DNA from: Leptospira mtsangambouensis
GTDB lineage: Bacteria > Spirochaetota > Leptospiria > Leptospirales > Leptospiraceae
NCBI RefSeq assembly: GCF_004770475.1
Contig: NZ_RQHK01000002.1
Span: 350,001-414,000 of the forward strand
Direction of reading: 5' to 3'
Length of the DNA: 64,000 nucleotides
Shown here: in pieces, positions 19,124 through 27,472 of the stretch
How the letters are laid out: each line of letters starts with the position of its first letter
How positions within the stretch are numbered: the first letter of the stretch is position 1
Position numbers and translations under genes: made by a program
Notes under the pieces: model-generated
What the model was told of the DNA's origin: nothing
Seen by the model: only the letters and a program-made list of their open reading frames with translations
The model's database searches: none

Positions 19124-19318
19124 AGCTTAGAATCTTTCTCCCCTGATGACAAGAAGATTTTACGTGGTTCTACGCAAGAGAATCCAGTGCAAGTGAACAT
19201 ATGTTTCCATTAGAAACTTAAATCTATAAAATGATTCTGCATAAGTCCTTGGAAATTTCTTTCGTTTGACAATTTATCAGTGTCTTCCTATTTTTATCTC
19301 CAACAGAGACCGACCAAA

Positions 19319-20584
19319 TTGAAACCATCTCTAACAACAGTTTTATTTTACTTTGGATGTATCGCGGGCTTCTTATTTTATTCCTGCAAATTTCCAAATT
19401 TAGAGAATGGTTGTGATCCAAAATCGGAATCCTTTCGAGATTTTTACTTAGCAAGGATCCTTGTTGACGACGATCGAGAGTTCTGTGGATCTCGGGCACC
19501 GAATCGATCCATTTGTGAAATGGATCCACTGGCCATCATCCAACCCAGGCGATGGAAATATGTTTCAGAAGAGATGCGAAAACAAATCTCTCTTGGATCA
19601 ACAGGAGTCACCTTCAGTAGTTTTACTCCTCCTTATGCAGGTACTGCGAAGTGGTTAGGTGGGGTTCTTGGCGATAACCAAAAAATATATTCAGCACCAT
19701 ACAATCAATCCGATGTTCTCGTGATCAATCCTTTGACAAATGAAACCGCTACTTTGGCAACGGGGGCAAGTGGCACTGCTCAATGGGAAGGAGGTGTTTA
19801 TGCAACTAATGGAAAAATTTATTTTATACCGAGGGATGCTGATTCCATTCTTGTGGTTGATCCATTCAACAGCCGAACTTATTTTTTACCTTCACCAGAA
19901 TTGGGGCTTGGGAAATGGAGAGGGGGAGTGCTTGCACCCAATGGAATGATTTATGGAATTCCTATGAGCTCCAATAAAATTCTTGTGATTAACCCACAAA
20001 CGGATGCTATTCGAACAATTCCTTCTCCACTTTCTCTTACGAATATGTGGGAAGGTGCTATCTTGGCCCCCAATGGTAAAATTTATGCATTTCCAGTTGA
20101 TATCGATTATATTTTTGTATTGGATCCTTTTTCTGAAAAAAGTTATGTGATCCCAAGTCCAAAAGCCGGTCTTGGAAAGTGGAGGCATGGAGTCCTTGCA
20201 CCTAACGGAAAAATATTTGGTATCCCTTCCAACGACACGGAATTTTTGATTATCGATCCCAATTCTGATGCTTTGAATTTATGGGTATCCCCTGTCGTTG
20301 CTTCGGCAAAATGGAGGGGTGGTGTTTTAGCTGCCGATGGAAGGATCTATACAATTCCTGCTGATATCACCGATTTCATTGCTTTTGATCCAGATACCTT
20401 TGTTTCCACAACCTTTAATTCAGGTATTGCCGGTGGAAACAAATGGGGCGATGCAGTCTTGTCACCTAACGGAAAAATATATACAATACCACATACAGAA
20501 AATCAAATATTCGTCATTGATCCGGGCACTAATGGTAAGATCTGTGGCAATTTGTTACGAAGTAGTTACTGGAATGTGTATTAA
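19319..20584 (+). CDS. Lipoprotein with about seven propeller-type repeats
   Basis: A predicted lipoprotein of 421 residues. The leader ends in FLFYSCKFPN, and the next segment NGCDPKSESFRDF recurs in Leptospira lipoproteins as I recall. From about residue 110 a 42-43-residue unit repeats about seven times: (A/G)KWxGGVLAPNGKIYxIP followed by IxVIDPxT. Seven such units fit a seven-bladed propeller. It is surface-exposed or periplasmic, possibly a binding scaffold. The TTG start at 19319 is preferred because AGAG lies upstream; a GTG at 19280 would add 13 residues. No operon partners are evident. Confidence 0.8.
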   Translation: MKPSLTTVLFYFGCIAGFLFYSCKFPNLENGCDPKSESFRDFYLARILVDDDREFCGSRAPNRSICEMDPLAIIQPRRWKYVSEEMRKQISLGSTGVTFSSFTPPYAGTAKWLGGVLGDNQKIYSAPYNQSDVLVINPLTNETATLATGASGTAQWEGGVYATNGKIYFIPRDADSILVVDPFNSRTYFLPSPELGLGKWRGGVLAPNGMIYGIPMSSNKILVINPQTDAIRTIPSPLSLTNMWEGAILAPNGKIYAFPVDIDYIFVLDPFSEKSYVIPSPKAGLGKWRHGVLAPNGKIFGIPSNDTEFLIIDPNSDALNLWVSPVVASAKWRGGVLAADGRIYTIPADITDFIAFDPDTFVSTTFNSGIAGGNKWGDAVLSPNGKIYTIPHTENQIFVIDPGTNGKICGNLLRSSYWNVY

Positions 20585-20649
20585 TATACTGAAACTTGAA
20601 TCTTTCTAAATTTCAATTGACACTTAGTTTTTAAAATCTATAAATTGGT

Positions 20650-21540
20650 ATGCGATGGAAGGCATCTGAATTTTGGAAAAATGCATCACCAAAAGAACTA
20701 TTAGATTTCTTTCAATCTGTAGAGCAGGGAACCGACTTAAAATCTTTGGCTGACCATATGATGGCAGAAGAAGGGTTTTGCGATTTAGTTTTCGAATATC
20801 TCTGGCTTCTTCGTTCTGAAGAAGGTTCAAGACGCTTTTTAAATGACGACAACCTAACACCAGAACTTCTAATGAGGTTTATTTATTTCGGCTATGGAAA
20901 ACAATTTTTAACCGGAAATTTTGATTCCAATGCTTATTTTTTGCAAATTAGATCTTTGTTTGATTCTGCGCAAAGTTTACGAATTTTATCTCTCGCAGAG
21001 GAAATGGACAGAGATCCTACTCTGAAAATTCATTTATTGTCTAATTTAGATCCACAAACATGGGAAGCCTATTTTGATATATTAGAAGAAAATAATATGA
21101 CAATGCAGGCATTACTTGGTATTTTTTCGAATCTTCGGGAAAATGAAATCAGAAAAATACTTTTGAACAGCCATACACTCTATTATTACCTAAGAATGAT
21201 GATGGTTTCTGGTAAAAGAAAATTAGCAGAACAATCTCCCAAAGAAAAAGAAAACAGAATTCGATTGGAGTCGATTTTGGATTCAATTCATGTTTGGGAA
21301 ACCTTTTGCCAACAATTGGGTGAACAGTTTGATTTTCAATCAGAAGGAAAACTTGCACCAAATAAAAGAAATCCCGATCGTTTATCTCTCGTTTTGCGAG
21401 AGCTAAAAAAACTCCCTTCGCCAGACCGCGCGGATGTTTTGGCCTACTTGAGTGGAAATGGGGCTGTTCTTGATGATTGGGAAGAAACAACCATCCTTTC
21501 TGCTCTCGCAAACTACGATCGGGTGGGGAAATACTTTTAG
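20650..21540 (+). CDS. Protein of unknown function, tandem paralogue 1
   Basis: A 296-residue, mostly helical, soluble protein with no signal peptide. It aligns along its length with the next gene: FWKNASPKELLDFF versus FWKKSSPQHAKESF, IYFGYGKQFLTGN versus VYYGFGKYIKKGN, HLLSNLDPQTWEAYF versus NLLSNLNAKQWEEYF, and NKRNPDRLSLVLRE versus SRRNVNRLTDILRD. The family is unknown to me and may be Leptospira-specific. A 155-base gap separates the two copies. The Leu-rich repeated helices may form an alpha-solenoid; that is inference. Confidence 0.75.
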   Translation: MRWKASEFWKNASPKELLDFFQSVEQGTDLKSLADHMMAEEGFCDLVFEYLWLLRSEEGSRRFLNDDNLTPELLMRFIYFGYGKQFLTGNFDSNAYFLQIRSLFDSAQSLRILSLAEEMDRDPTLKIHLLSNLDPQTWEAYFDILEENNMTMQALLGIFSNLRENEIRKILLNSHTLYYYLRMMMVSGKRKLAEQSPKEKENRIRLESILDSIHVWETFCQQLGEQFDFQSEGKLAPNKRNPDRLSLVLRELKKLPSPDRADVLAYLSGNGAVLDDWEETTILSALANYDRVGKYF

Positions 21541-21695
21541 CCTTAGAATTTAAAACCATTCCAGTTTATCGGTTTTTAAGTCGATTTTTGCATTTTTTAA
21601 AAAATTTCTTTTTTTTCTTCTAATTCAAAGTTTCTTTTTTAAAAAGTCTTCTTTTTCTTTCGTCACTTGGTATGTGAGGGTTTAAGGGTGGTTTA

Positions 21696-22679
21696 ATGGA
21701 AGTTTTGGTTTACGATTTTTGGAAAAAGAGCTCACCCCAACACGCTAAGGAATCGTTTGAATTCCTATTAACGACGCCAAATCTACATGAATATTTAGAA
21801 ATCCTTTTTGAAGTAGATGAACTAGTAGAATATTTTTGCAGTTATTGTTGGATACTTCGTGAAGAAGACGTTTTAAAAGATTTAATCAATCATTCTGACA
21901 TGCCGGTCAACTTGATTTGTAAAGCCGTATACTATGGATTTGGAAAATACATTAAAAAAGGAAATATCACTCCCGATTATTATTTTTCTATTTGGGCAAA
22001 AATTATTAGTTCAGAGAAAAGTTTGGAATTGTTGCTGAATGAACCGATGGTTGAAAAGGACGTAACATTTCAATTAAACTTACTCAGTAATCTAAATGCT
22101 AAACAATGGGAAGAGTATTTTGAATCTTCAATTGCAGAGTCTGGAGACCAAAATACAGATTCTTTTCTTCGTATCTTTGAAAAAATTGATTCGATTCATT
22201 GTAAACGTCTTTTGTATCGTAACCCAAATTTATATCAATACTTACGTATGTTAGTGGTTTTTGATAAAAAAGAATCGGTTCCTGGATTTTTATTTCAATT
22301 GGAAAGTAATCTTAAAACAATCCATAGATGGGAAGAGTATGCCAATGCGAAGTTACGAGAATTCTCTCCGAAAGAAGAAAGGGAAAAAACTCCAAGTCGA
22401 AGAAATGTCAATCGATTGACGGACATACTCAGAGACGGGTTATTTATCGCAGACGTTTCGGATCGACTTGATTTTATTGAATATCTAATGATTCGAGAGG
22501 TGATAGTTGATGAACAAGAAATGGAAATTATCTGCCAATTTGTTGGATTGTCTGATTCAAATGGAAAAATCGAAACTAATTTTTCCTCTATCCTTTCTTG
22601 TCCTGTCAATTATCCACAAGCAAACGTAATGGATGTTGCGGAAGTTTATAACTCCAAAGTGAATCCAACATTGATTTGA
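21696..22679 (+). CDS. Protein of unknown function, tandem paralogue 2
   Basis: A 327-residue helical protein and diverged duplicate of the preceding gene, with a C-terminal extension of about 30 residues. AAGGGTGG precedes the ATG as a ribosome binding site. Its last 34 bases overlap the end of the convergent TonB-dependent receptor gene, so the two transcripts are antisense at their 3' ends. No domain recognised. Confidence 0.75.
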   Translation: MEVLVYDFWKKSSPQHAKESFEFLLTTPNLHEYLEILFEVDELVEYFCSYCWILREEDVLKDLINHSDMPVNLICKAVYYGFGKYIKKGNITPDYYFSIWAKIISSEKSLELLLNEPMVEKDVTFQLNLLSNLNAKQWEEYFESSIAESGDQNTDSFLRIFEKIDSIHCKRLLYRNPNLYQYLRMLVVFDKKESVPGFLFQLESNLKTIHRWEEYANAKLREFSPKEEREKTPSRRNVNRLTDILRDGLFIADVSDRLDFIEYLMIREVIVDEQEMEIICQFVGLSDSNGKIETNFSSILSCPVNYPQANVMDVAEVYNSKVNPTLI

Positions 22680-25027
22680 CGGAAAGGTCCTGGTTGAATT
22701 CCTGTTGGCAAACGCCCTGATACATATTGTTTGTCCTGGATGTTTTTTGCATTGATAAACACCGACCATTTATCTGGGGATCGATATCCTAAACTAGTAT
22801 TCCATAATTCTACCTTGGGTATGACTCCTTTATTACCATCTTCTGATTCATCTTTAGTGTTAAGTAAATCGGAGTATTGTTTCCCAATGTATTGGTATTC
22901 CAATCGACCATAATAACCTTGGGGAGAGGACACACTTACGGCAGTAGTAATTGTTTCTTTTGGTACATAAGGCAAATAATTTCCCGTTGTGTCTGTTGGA
23001 ATGTACTGGTAGTTGTTTGTGGTATAAGCAGGCAAAATTTCAATTGTCTCTTTTCCATCACTTGTTTGCGAAACTGGGAATGGATTGAAACTTCTCGACT
23101 TTGCTTCAATACGAGAATAAATAAACTCGATAGGGACTCTCCATTCTGACTTTTGCATTTTTGCTGGGTCCCAGACAATGACGGATTCCCCTCCAGTATG
23201 AGTTGAGTAACCAGTGTTTGCTGGTCTTATCCCATTTTCACCGCCAACTTCATTTACGTTGATGATTTGGTCGCGAAAATACATTTTATATCCAACAAGT
23301 TCTGTGTATAGATAGGAAGTGATATCCCCTCTAATCCCGGTTTCATAATTTGTAGATGTTTCTGGTTTTAGGCGATAATCGTTCCCTTGGGGGCTAAAAG
23401 AGGTTCCAAATGTAGGTGGTGAAAAGCCTTTGTGGGCACCTGAAAACCAAATTAACTTTTTTGTAATATCATAGGTAATCCCAAGCCCAGGAATGATGAT
23501 ATGAGTTCTTGATTCGCTGGAACTTCGGCGATTCACGGAGACATCATTTGGCAAAACGGCCCCGAGTCGGTAATCTTCTTGGGTTGCTTGTCTTCTTGTG
23601 GTAATGGCTTTTTGTCTCACTTCTTCATAACGTACGCCTGGAATGAGTTTCCAGTTTTCAGAGATTTGGATTCTGTCTTGAAAGTAAGTGGAAAAAGCTT
23701 CTATCTTTCTTTCTTGTCGATTGAGATTGAAGTTTGGTAAGGAAGTTTGTGCCAAATTTGTTATGATAGATTCTTCTTGGATGATTGCTTTAGAAAGATA
23801 ACCTAATGGATCATCAGTTTTTTTTACATTGGTTTGGGTTAAATTATTTTCACCATGGACTCTAACACCAAGGTCTGTTTCATGTTTGATTCCGAACGTA
23901 GAAAACTTAGATTCTAGTTTTGTTTCCACCCCTCCAACAATAAAAGCTTGATCGCGGCTAATATACGATTCACGCATATAAATTGTATCACCAGGTCGAT
24001 TCCCGATGATTCCAGGAGAATAAGTGCGAAGTGTATCTAGAGGGGCATTCAGATAACCACCTGTAGCTGATTTTCCAGATGAAAAATCTTGTCTAGCCCA
24101 GTTTCGTTCTGCTTGTGAAAAGTATCCTCGTATAATGAGTGTATGATCATCAGAAAGTTTCCAATTGTGGGAAATGATGGATTGGCTTCGGTTTAATTGT
24201 TTTTCATCATATTCGGCAGGATTGATTTTAGGATCCATCCGGAAGAGTCCTTGCGACAGTCCTAAATAAGTTGATTGTGCATTTTGGACATGATACCCTA
24301 ACTTAATAGTTGTACTATGGTTTTCGTTCCAATCTTGAATCCACTTTACGTTTCCTTCCGTCACATCAAAATTTTGGTAATTACGAAATCCATTCCCTTG
24401 TTTTCTGAGTAAAGATACTTCGAAAGCACTGGATCCAAAACTTTTTCCATAAGAATTGTAAGTGGAAAGGTATCCGTTTTCTCCACCCACATTTCTGGTA
24501 TAAAAGGTTGATTCGACTGGCGGACGTTTGGTGACAAAGTTTACGATCCCGCCGATTGTGTTTGGTCCAAATAAAATGGAACCTGAACCTTTGATGATTT
24601 CAATTCGTTCCATTCTTTCGATGGATGGAGAGTAATAACTTTCTGGTTGCCCATAAGGTGAAAGTGATGTGAGGATTCCATCTTCCAAAATTAAAGTTTT
24701 TCTAGACTCTTCATTGCTCACACCTCGAAAACCAATGTTTGGTGTGAGTCCAGCCGCATCTTGGAAACGAACACTGGCACCGGGGGATCTTCGTAAAGCC
24801 TCCATGGGATCAGTGGGTGATGCTTCTTCTAAATACTTTTTATCAATGATGTAGGCGGAACCTGGAATTTTTTTTAAGTCTTCTTTTTTGTTACCAATGA
24901 CATGAATCCCCTCATTTTTTTGAGGTTTTGATTCTTGTTCTTCCGTATTGTTTTGGGAAAAAATAGCAAAGTTCCAAGTTAAGATCAGATATAAAAGTAA
25001 AATTGTGCGTAAGTGAAAGAAATTCAT
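22646..25027 (-). CDS. TonB-dependent outer-membrane receptor (FecA-like)
   Basis: A 793-residue outer-membrane receptor. Signal peptide to about residue 25 (WNFAIFSQ). The plug domain (about 45-170) contains MEALRRSPGASVRFQ, GLTPNIGFRGVSNEESR, ERIEIIKGSGSILFGPNTIG and GIVNFVTKRPP. A 22-strand barrel follows, ending with ISPFRQINVGFTLEL-like final strands. The sequence is of the ferric-citrate/siderophore receptor type; the ligand cannot be fixed from sequence. It is the last gene of a five-gene minus-strand operon and overlaps the upstream HTTM gene by four bases (ATGA). The operon is preceded by a Fur-like box, supporting an iron substrate. Confidence 0.92.
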   Translation of the reverse strand: MNFFHLRTILLLYLILTWNFAIFSQNNTEEQESKPQKNEGIHVIGNKKEDLKKIPGSAYIIDKKYLEEASPTDPMEALRRSPGASVRFQDAAGLTPNIGFRGVSNEESRKTLILEDGILTSLSPYGQPESYYSPSIERMERIEIIKGSGSILFGPNTIGGIVNFVTKRPPVESTFYTRNVGGENGYLSTYNSYGKSFGSSAFEVSLLRKQGNGFRNYQNFDVTEGNVKWIQDWNENHSTTIKLGYHVQNAQSTYLGLSQGLFRMDPKINPAEYDEKQLNRSQSIISHNWKLSDDHTLIIRGYFSQAERNWARQDFSSGKSATGGYLNAPLDTLRTYSPGIIGNRPGDTIYMRESYISRDQAFIVGGVETKLESKFSTFGIKHETDLGVRVHGENNLTQTNVKKTDDPLGYLSKAIIQEESIITNLAQTSLPNFNLNRQERKIEAFSTYFQDRIQISENWKLIPGVRYEEVRQKAITTRRQATQEDYRLGAVLPNDVSVNRRSSSESRTHIIIPGLGITYDITKKLIWFSGAHKGFSPPTFGTSFSPQGNDYRLKPETSTNYETGIRGDITSYLYTELVGYKMYFRDQIINVNEVGGENGIRPANTGYSTHTGGESVIVWDPAKMQKSEWRVPIEFIYSRIEAKSRSFNPFPVSQTSDGKETIEILPAYTTNNYQYIPTDTTGNYLPYVPKETITTAVSVSSPQGYYGRLEYQYIGKQYSDLLNTKDESEDGNKGVIPKVELWNTSLGYRSPDKWSVFINAKNIQDKQYVSGRLPTGIQPGPFRQINVGFTLEL

Positions 25028-26349
25028 CGAAGGAGTCCTTTTAAAGGGAAAAAATTTACATTGATTTTAGTTAAATCTTCGTTAGGTGGGAAAAGTGGCC
25101 TAGCAGGCTTCCCATTGATTGATACATCCGATTGAACATACACTGGCACATCTTTGGCACCGGTGAGTTCCATCTCTTTTTTTTGTAAGTGTTTGGCATA
25201 CTGCAAGATATGTTCTGGTTGGATGGCCATCATTCTGTATTGGTATTCCGTTAGTTCTTCTTTGGGATAGATTGGTTTGTCCTGAACAAAAAAGACAGCT
25301 CGGCCAACTTTGTCTGCCACCATCACTTGCCATGAAAATTTGATTGCTTCCTCTGTCCAAATGACTTGTCCAGGGTAAAGAATATGTCTAAAAGGAATTG
25401 TGACCTGCAATGTTAGATAGGTGATTAGCAGATATTCTTTAAAACCAAATTGTAATTCTGTTTCTTTGGATATTATGGAAGATTTCGAATTATCGGTTCC
25501 TAAATTCAGTTTCAGAAATTTTGTTAAGAAAGTTTTTGGCCAATTTGGTTCAAAAAATATCAGAGACGAAAGACTCATCACAATCGGAAAGATTCCAATG
25601 GGAAAAAGAAAAGATGTGAAGGAGTGGAAAAATAATACAACAAGCCATGCATAAAAACGAAATCTTTTTGTGCACAAAAGAAAGGGGATTGATAAATCAA
25701 ATATAACTCCAATCCAAGAAAATAAAAATGCAGTGACCGGAAGTCCAAGGATGGGGTCAAGGATAGGTAATTTCCCTTCAGATTGGTACAACCATAACTT
25801 TAAAGGCAGAGCTTCAAACAACCAATCTGGTTGGAGTTTGGCAACTCCTCCAAAAAAATAAACAAGTCCCATTTGAATTCGAAAAGCATATAACCATAAT
25901 TTAGGTATGGGATCTACATTCTGGATCCATTTCTTCCATTGAAGGATAGGCAAATTGGATTTGGAAACAGGAGATAACCAAAGTAAAAAGCCAAGTAAGG
26001 AAATTAGGTAATAATGGTTTAAATAGATTGTTGCATCTGAAAAATGAAACCAAGTAAAACCAATCGTAAAAACGAACAGATTGAATCTTAAAAAATACCC
26101 AAGGAAAATCCCAAGGGCAGAAATAAGTAAAATTGCAAACAATAGATAAGTAAATACAGGAGGTAGTGGGTGGATCCATTCCCAACCAAAGTGTTTAAAG
26201 TAAAATGTTGGTTTAATAAAATAAGAATGAATCCATCCAAAATAAAAATATCGAATGATTAAGATGGTCGTTGCAAAACCATACCCAATGCGAAAAAAAT
26301 GGAGAGATAATGAAGGAACAGGTTTGGATAAATATTTAGTCACCGTCAT
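25024..26349 (-). CDS. HTTM / vitamin K-dependent gamma-carboxylase-like membrane protein
   Basis: A 441-residue inner-membrane protein with about seven or eight membrane segments in the first 290 residues and a soluble C-terminal part. The motif YFFGGVAKLQPDWL matches the vitamin K carboxylase stretch that carries its essential Lys (human K218, here K171). YLNHYYLISLLGFLLWLSP and the later PFRHILYPGQVIWTEEAIKF plus SWQVMVADK also match the family, so it is more than a bare HTTM domain. Such enzymes oxidise a quinol and carboxylate Glu, but bacterial homologues may do other chemistry. The ATG at 26349 has GGAG upstream; a GTG at 26382 is less likely. It overlaps the neighbouring gene at both ends, inside the iron operon. 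Confidence 0.85.
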   Translation of the reverse strand: MTVTKYLSKPVPSLSLHFFRIGYGFATTILIIRYFYFGWIHSYFIKPTFYFKHFGWEWIHPLPPVFTYLLFAILLISALGIFLGYFLRFNLFVFTIGFTWFHFSDATIYLNHYYLISLLGFLLWLSPVSKSNLPILQWKKWIQNVDPIPKLWLYAFRIQMGLVYFFGGVAKLQPDWLFEALPLKLWLYQSEGKLPILDPILGLPVTAFLFSWIGVIFDLSIPFLLCTKRFRFYAWLVVLFFHSFTSFLFPIGIFPIVMSLSSLIFFEPNWPKTFLTKFLKLNLGTDNSKSSIISKETELQFGFKEYLLITYLTLQVTIPFRHILYPGQVIWTEEAIKFSWQVMVADKVGRAVFFVQDKPIYPKEELTEYQYRMMAIQPEHILQYAKHLQKKEMELTGAKDVPVYVQSDVSINGKPARPLFPPNEDLTKINVNFFPLKGLLR

Positions 26350-27472
26350 TTGAGCTAACTCCAATGGTTCCACCAAGTGCACTGATGAGTTCCGTACTAA
26401 TGATTACTCTTAGTCTCTTAAAATCACCTAGCATCAGTTCAACGTCTTGGTTTCCTGTAGTAATTGCATTTTGTAAGGTTCCATATTTTGTTTTTACAGA
26501 GTTTACAGAAGAGGTAGTGACTTTAATTTGTTCTTGTAGTCTCGGAACTACAGTGTCACTTCTTAGGGCTAAAAATTTATACAAGCCCGCATCCCCAATA
26601 TCAGAAAAACCTTGGAGGTTTTGTAATAAAGAATCTAAAGATAAATTTGCGTATGGTGTTTCTACTTTCGTAATATCTTTGACTCCTAAATTGGTTACCC
26701 TTAATCCTGATGGTTCCGCAATTTTGATATCAACTATGGTATTGCAAAAAAATACCATTTGGTTTGTTAGTTCGGTTAGTCCATCTTTTGTATTTGGGTA
26801 CTCTCTGCTTCCTTTCCCTGCATTGGTAAAAGAGTAATAAAAAGATGAACTTCTTGATTTGTCCCAATGGAAAATAAGTAACCCTGTTTGTGTTTTAATG
26901 TCTTGGATCAGTTTGGTTAAGTAGATTTTTCTGTTGGCATCACCAAATGCTGCATTGGTGGTTGTCGCATTGTCTTTAAAAAGAAGATATTCCACTGCAT
27001 CCAATCCATCCACTCGTAGACCATTCGGAGCTAAGTTGGATGTGATTTTTGATTCTATGGATGTTGGATCAATCGGGAAAGCTTTTGAAAAACTATCCAA
27101 ATACAGATACACATTATAGGGGATGTATGCTGGTCCAAAATAGGCCCATTCAATTTGCCGGTAGGCTAAATCCGCATCAATCCAAGCATTTTTAACTAGG
27201 TTTAAGTTTGTGGTATCTGTTGTGGCAACATATGCGGTCGCAGCAGTTTGTAAGGCCAATACTTTGTTATCTAAGTTTGTATACTTTGGGATAATTAAGT
27301 TATTAGAAATATCCAGAAGCAAACTAGAAGTAGTATAGGTTCTTAGGTAACTGTCAACTAAACCTAAAATTTGTGCTTTTTCGGAAGCACCATCTGATTG
27401 GATTCCACAATTAAATAAAAATATGTAGAACCCATAAATAAAAAACTTTGGAAAACTTTTAATTCGCTTCAT
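26336..27472 (-). CDS. Imelysin-family (peptidase M75) lipoprotein 1
   Basis: A 378-residue lipoprotein: leader ending IFLFNCGIQSD, Cys at 22. It belongs to the imelysin/ICMP family of periplasmic iron-linked proteins. The family metal motif GxHxxE appears here as GLDAVEYLLF (residues 156-161), so the His is replaced by Asp while the Glu is kept. The first-helix residues around DADLAYRQIEWAYFGP are typical. Despite the family name, peptidase activity is doubtful; members are implicated in iron uptake. It starts within the stop of the di-heme gene (ATGA overlap) and overlaps the HTTM gene by 14 bases. Confidence 0.85.
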   Translation of the reverse strand: MKRIKSFPKFFIYGFYIFLFNCGIQSDGASEKAQILGLVDSYLRTYTTSSLLLDISNNLIIPKYTNLDNKVLALQTAATAYVATTDTTNLNLVKNAWIDADLAYRQIEWAYFGPAYIPYNVYLYLDSFSKAFPIDPTSIESKITSNLAPNGLRVDGLDAVEYLLFKDNATTTNAAFGDANRKIYLTKLIQDIKTQTGLLIFHWDKSRSSSFYYSFTNAGKGSREYPNTKDGLTELTNQMVFFCNTIVDIKIAEPSGLRVTNLGVKDITKVETPYANLSLDSLLQNLQGFSDIGDAGLYKFLALRSDTVVPRLQEQIKVTTSSVNSVKTKYGTLQNAITTGNQDVELMLGDFKRLRVIISTELISALGGTIGVSSNDGD

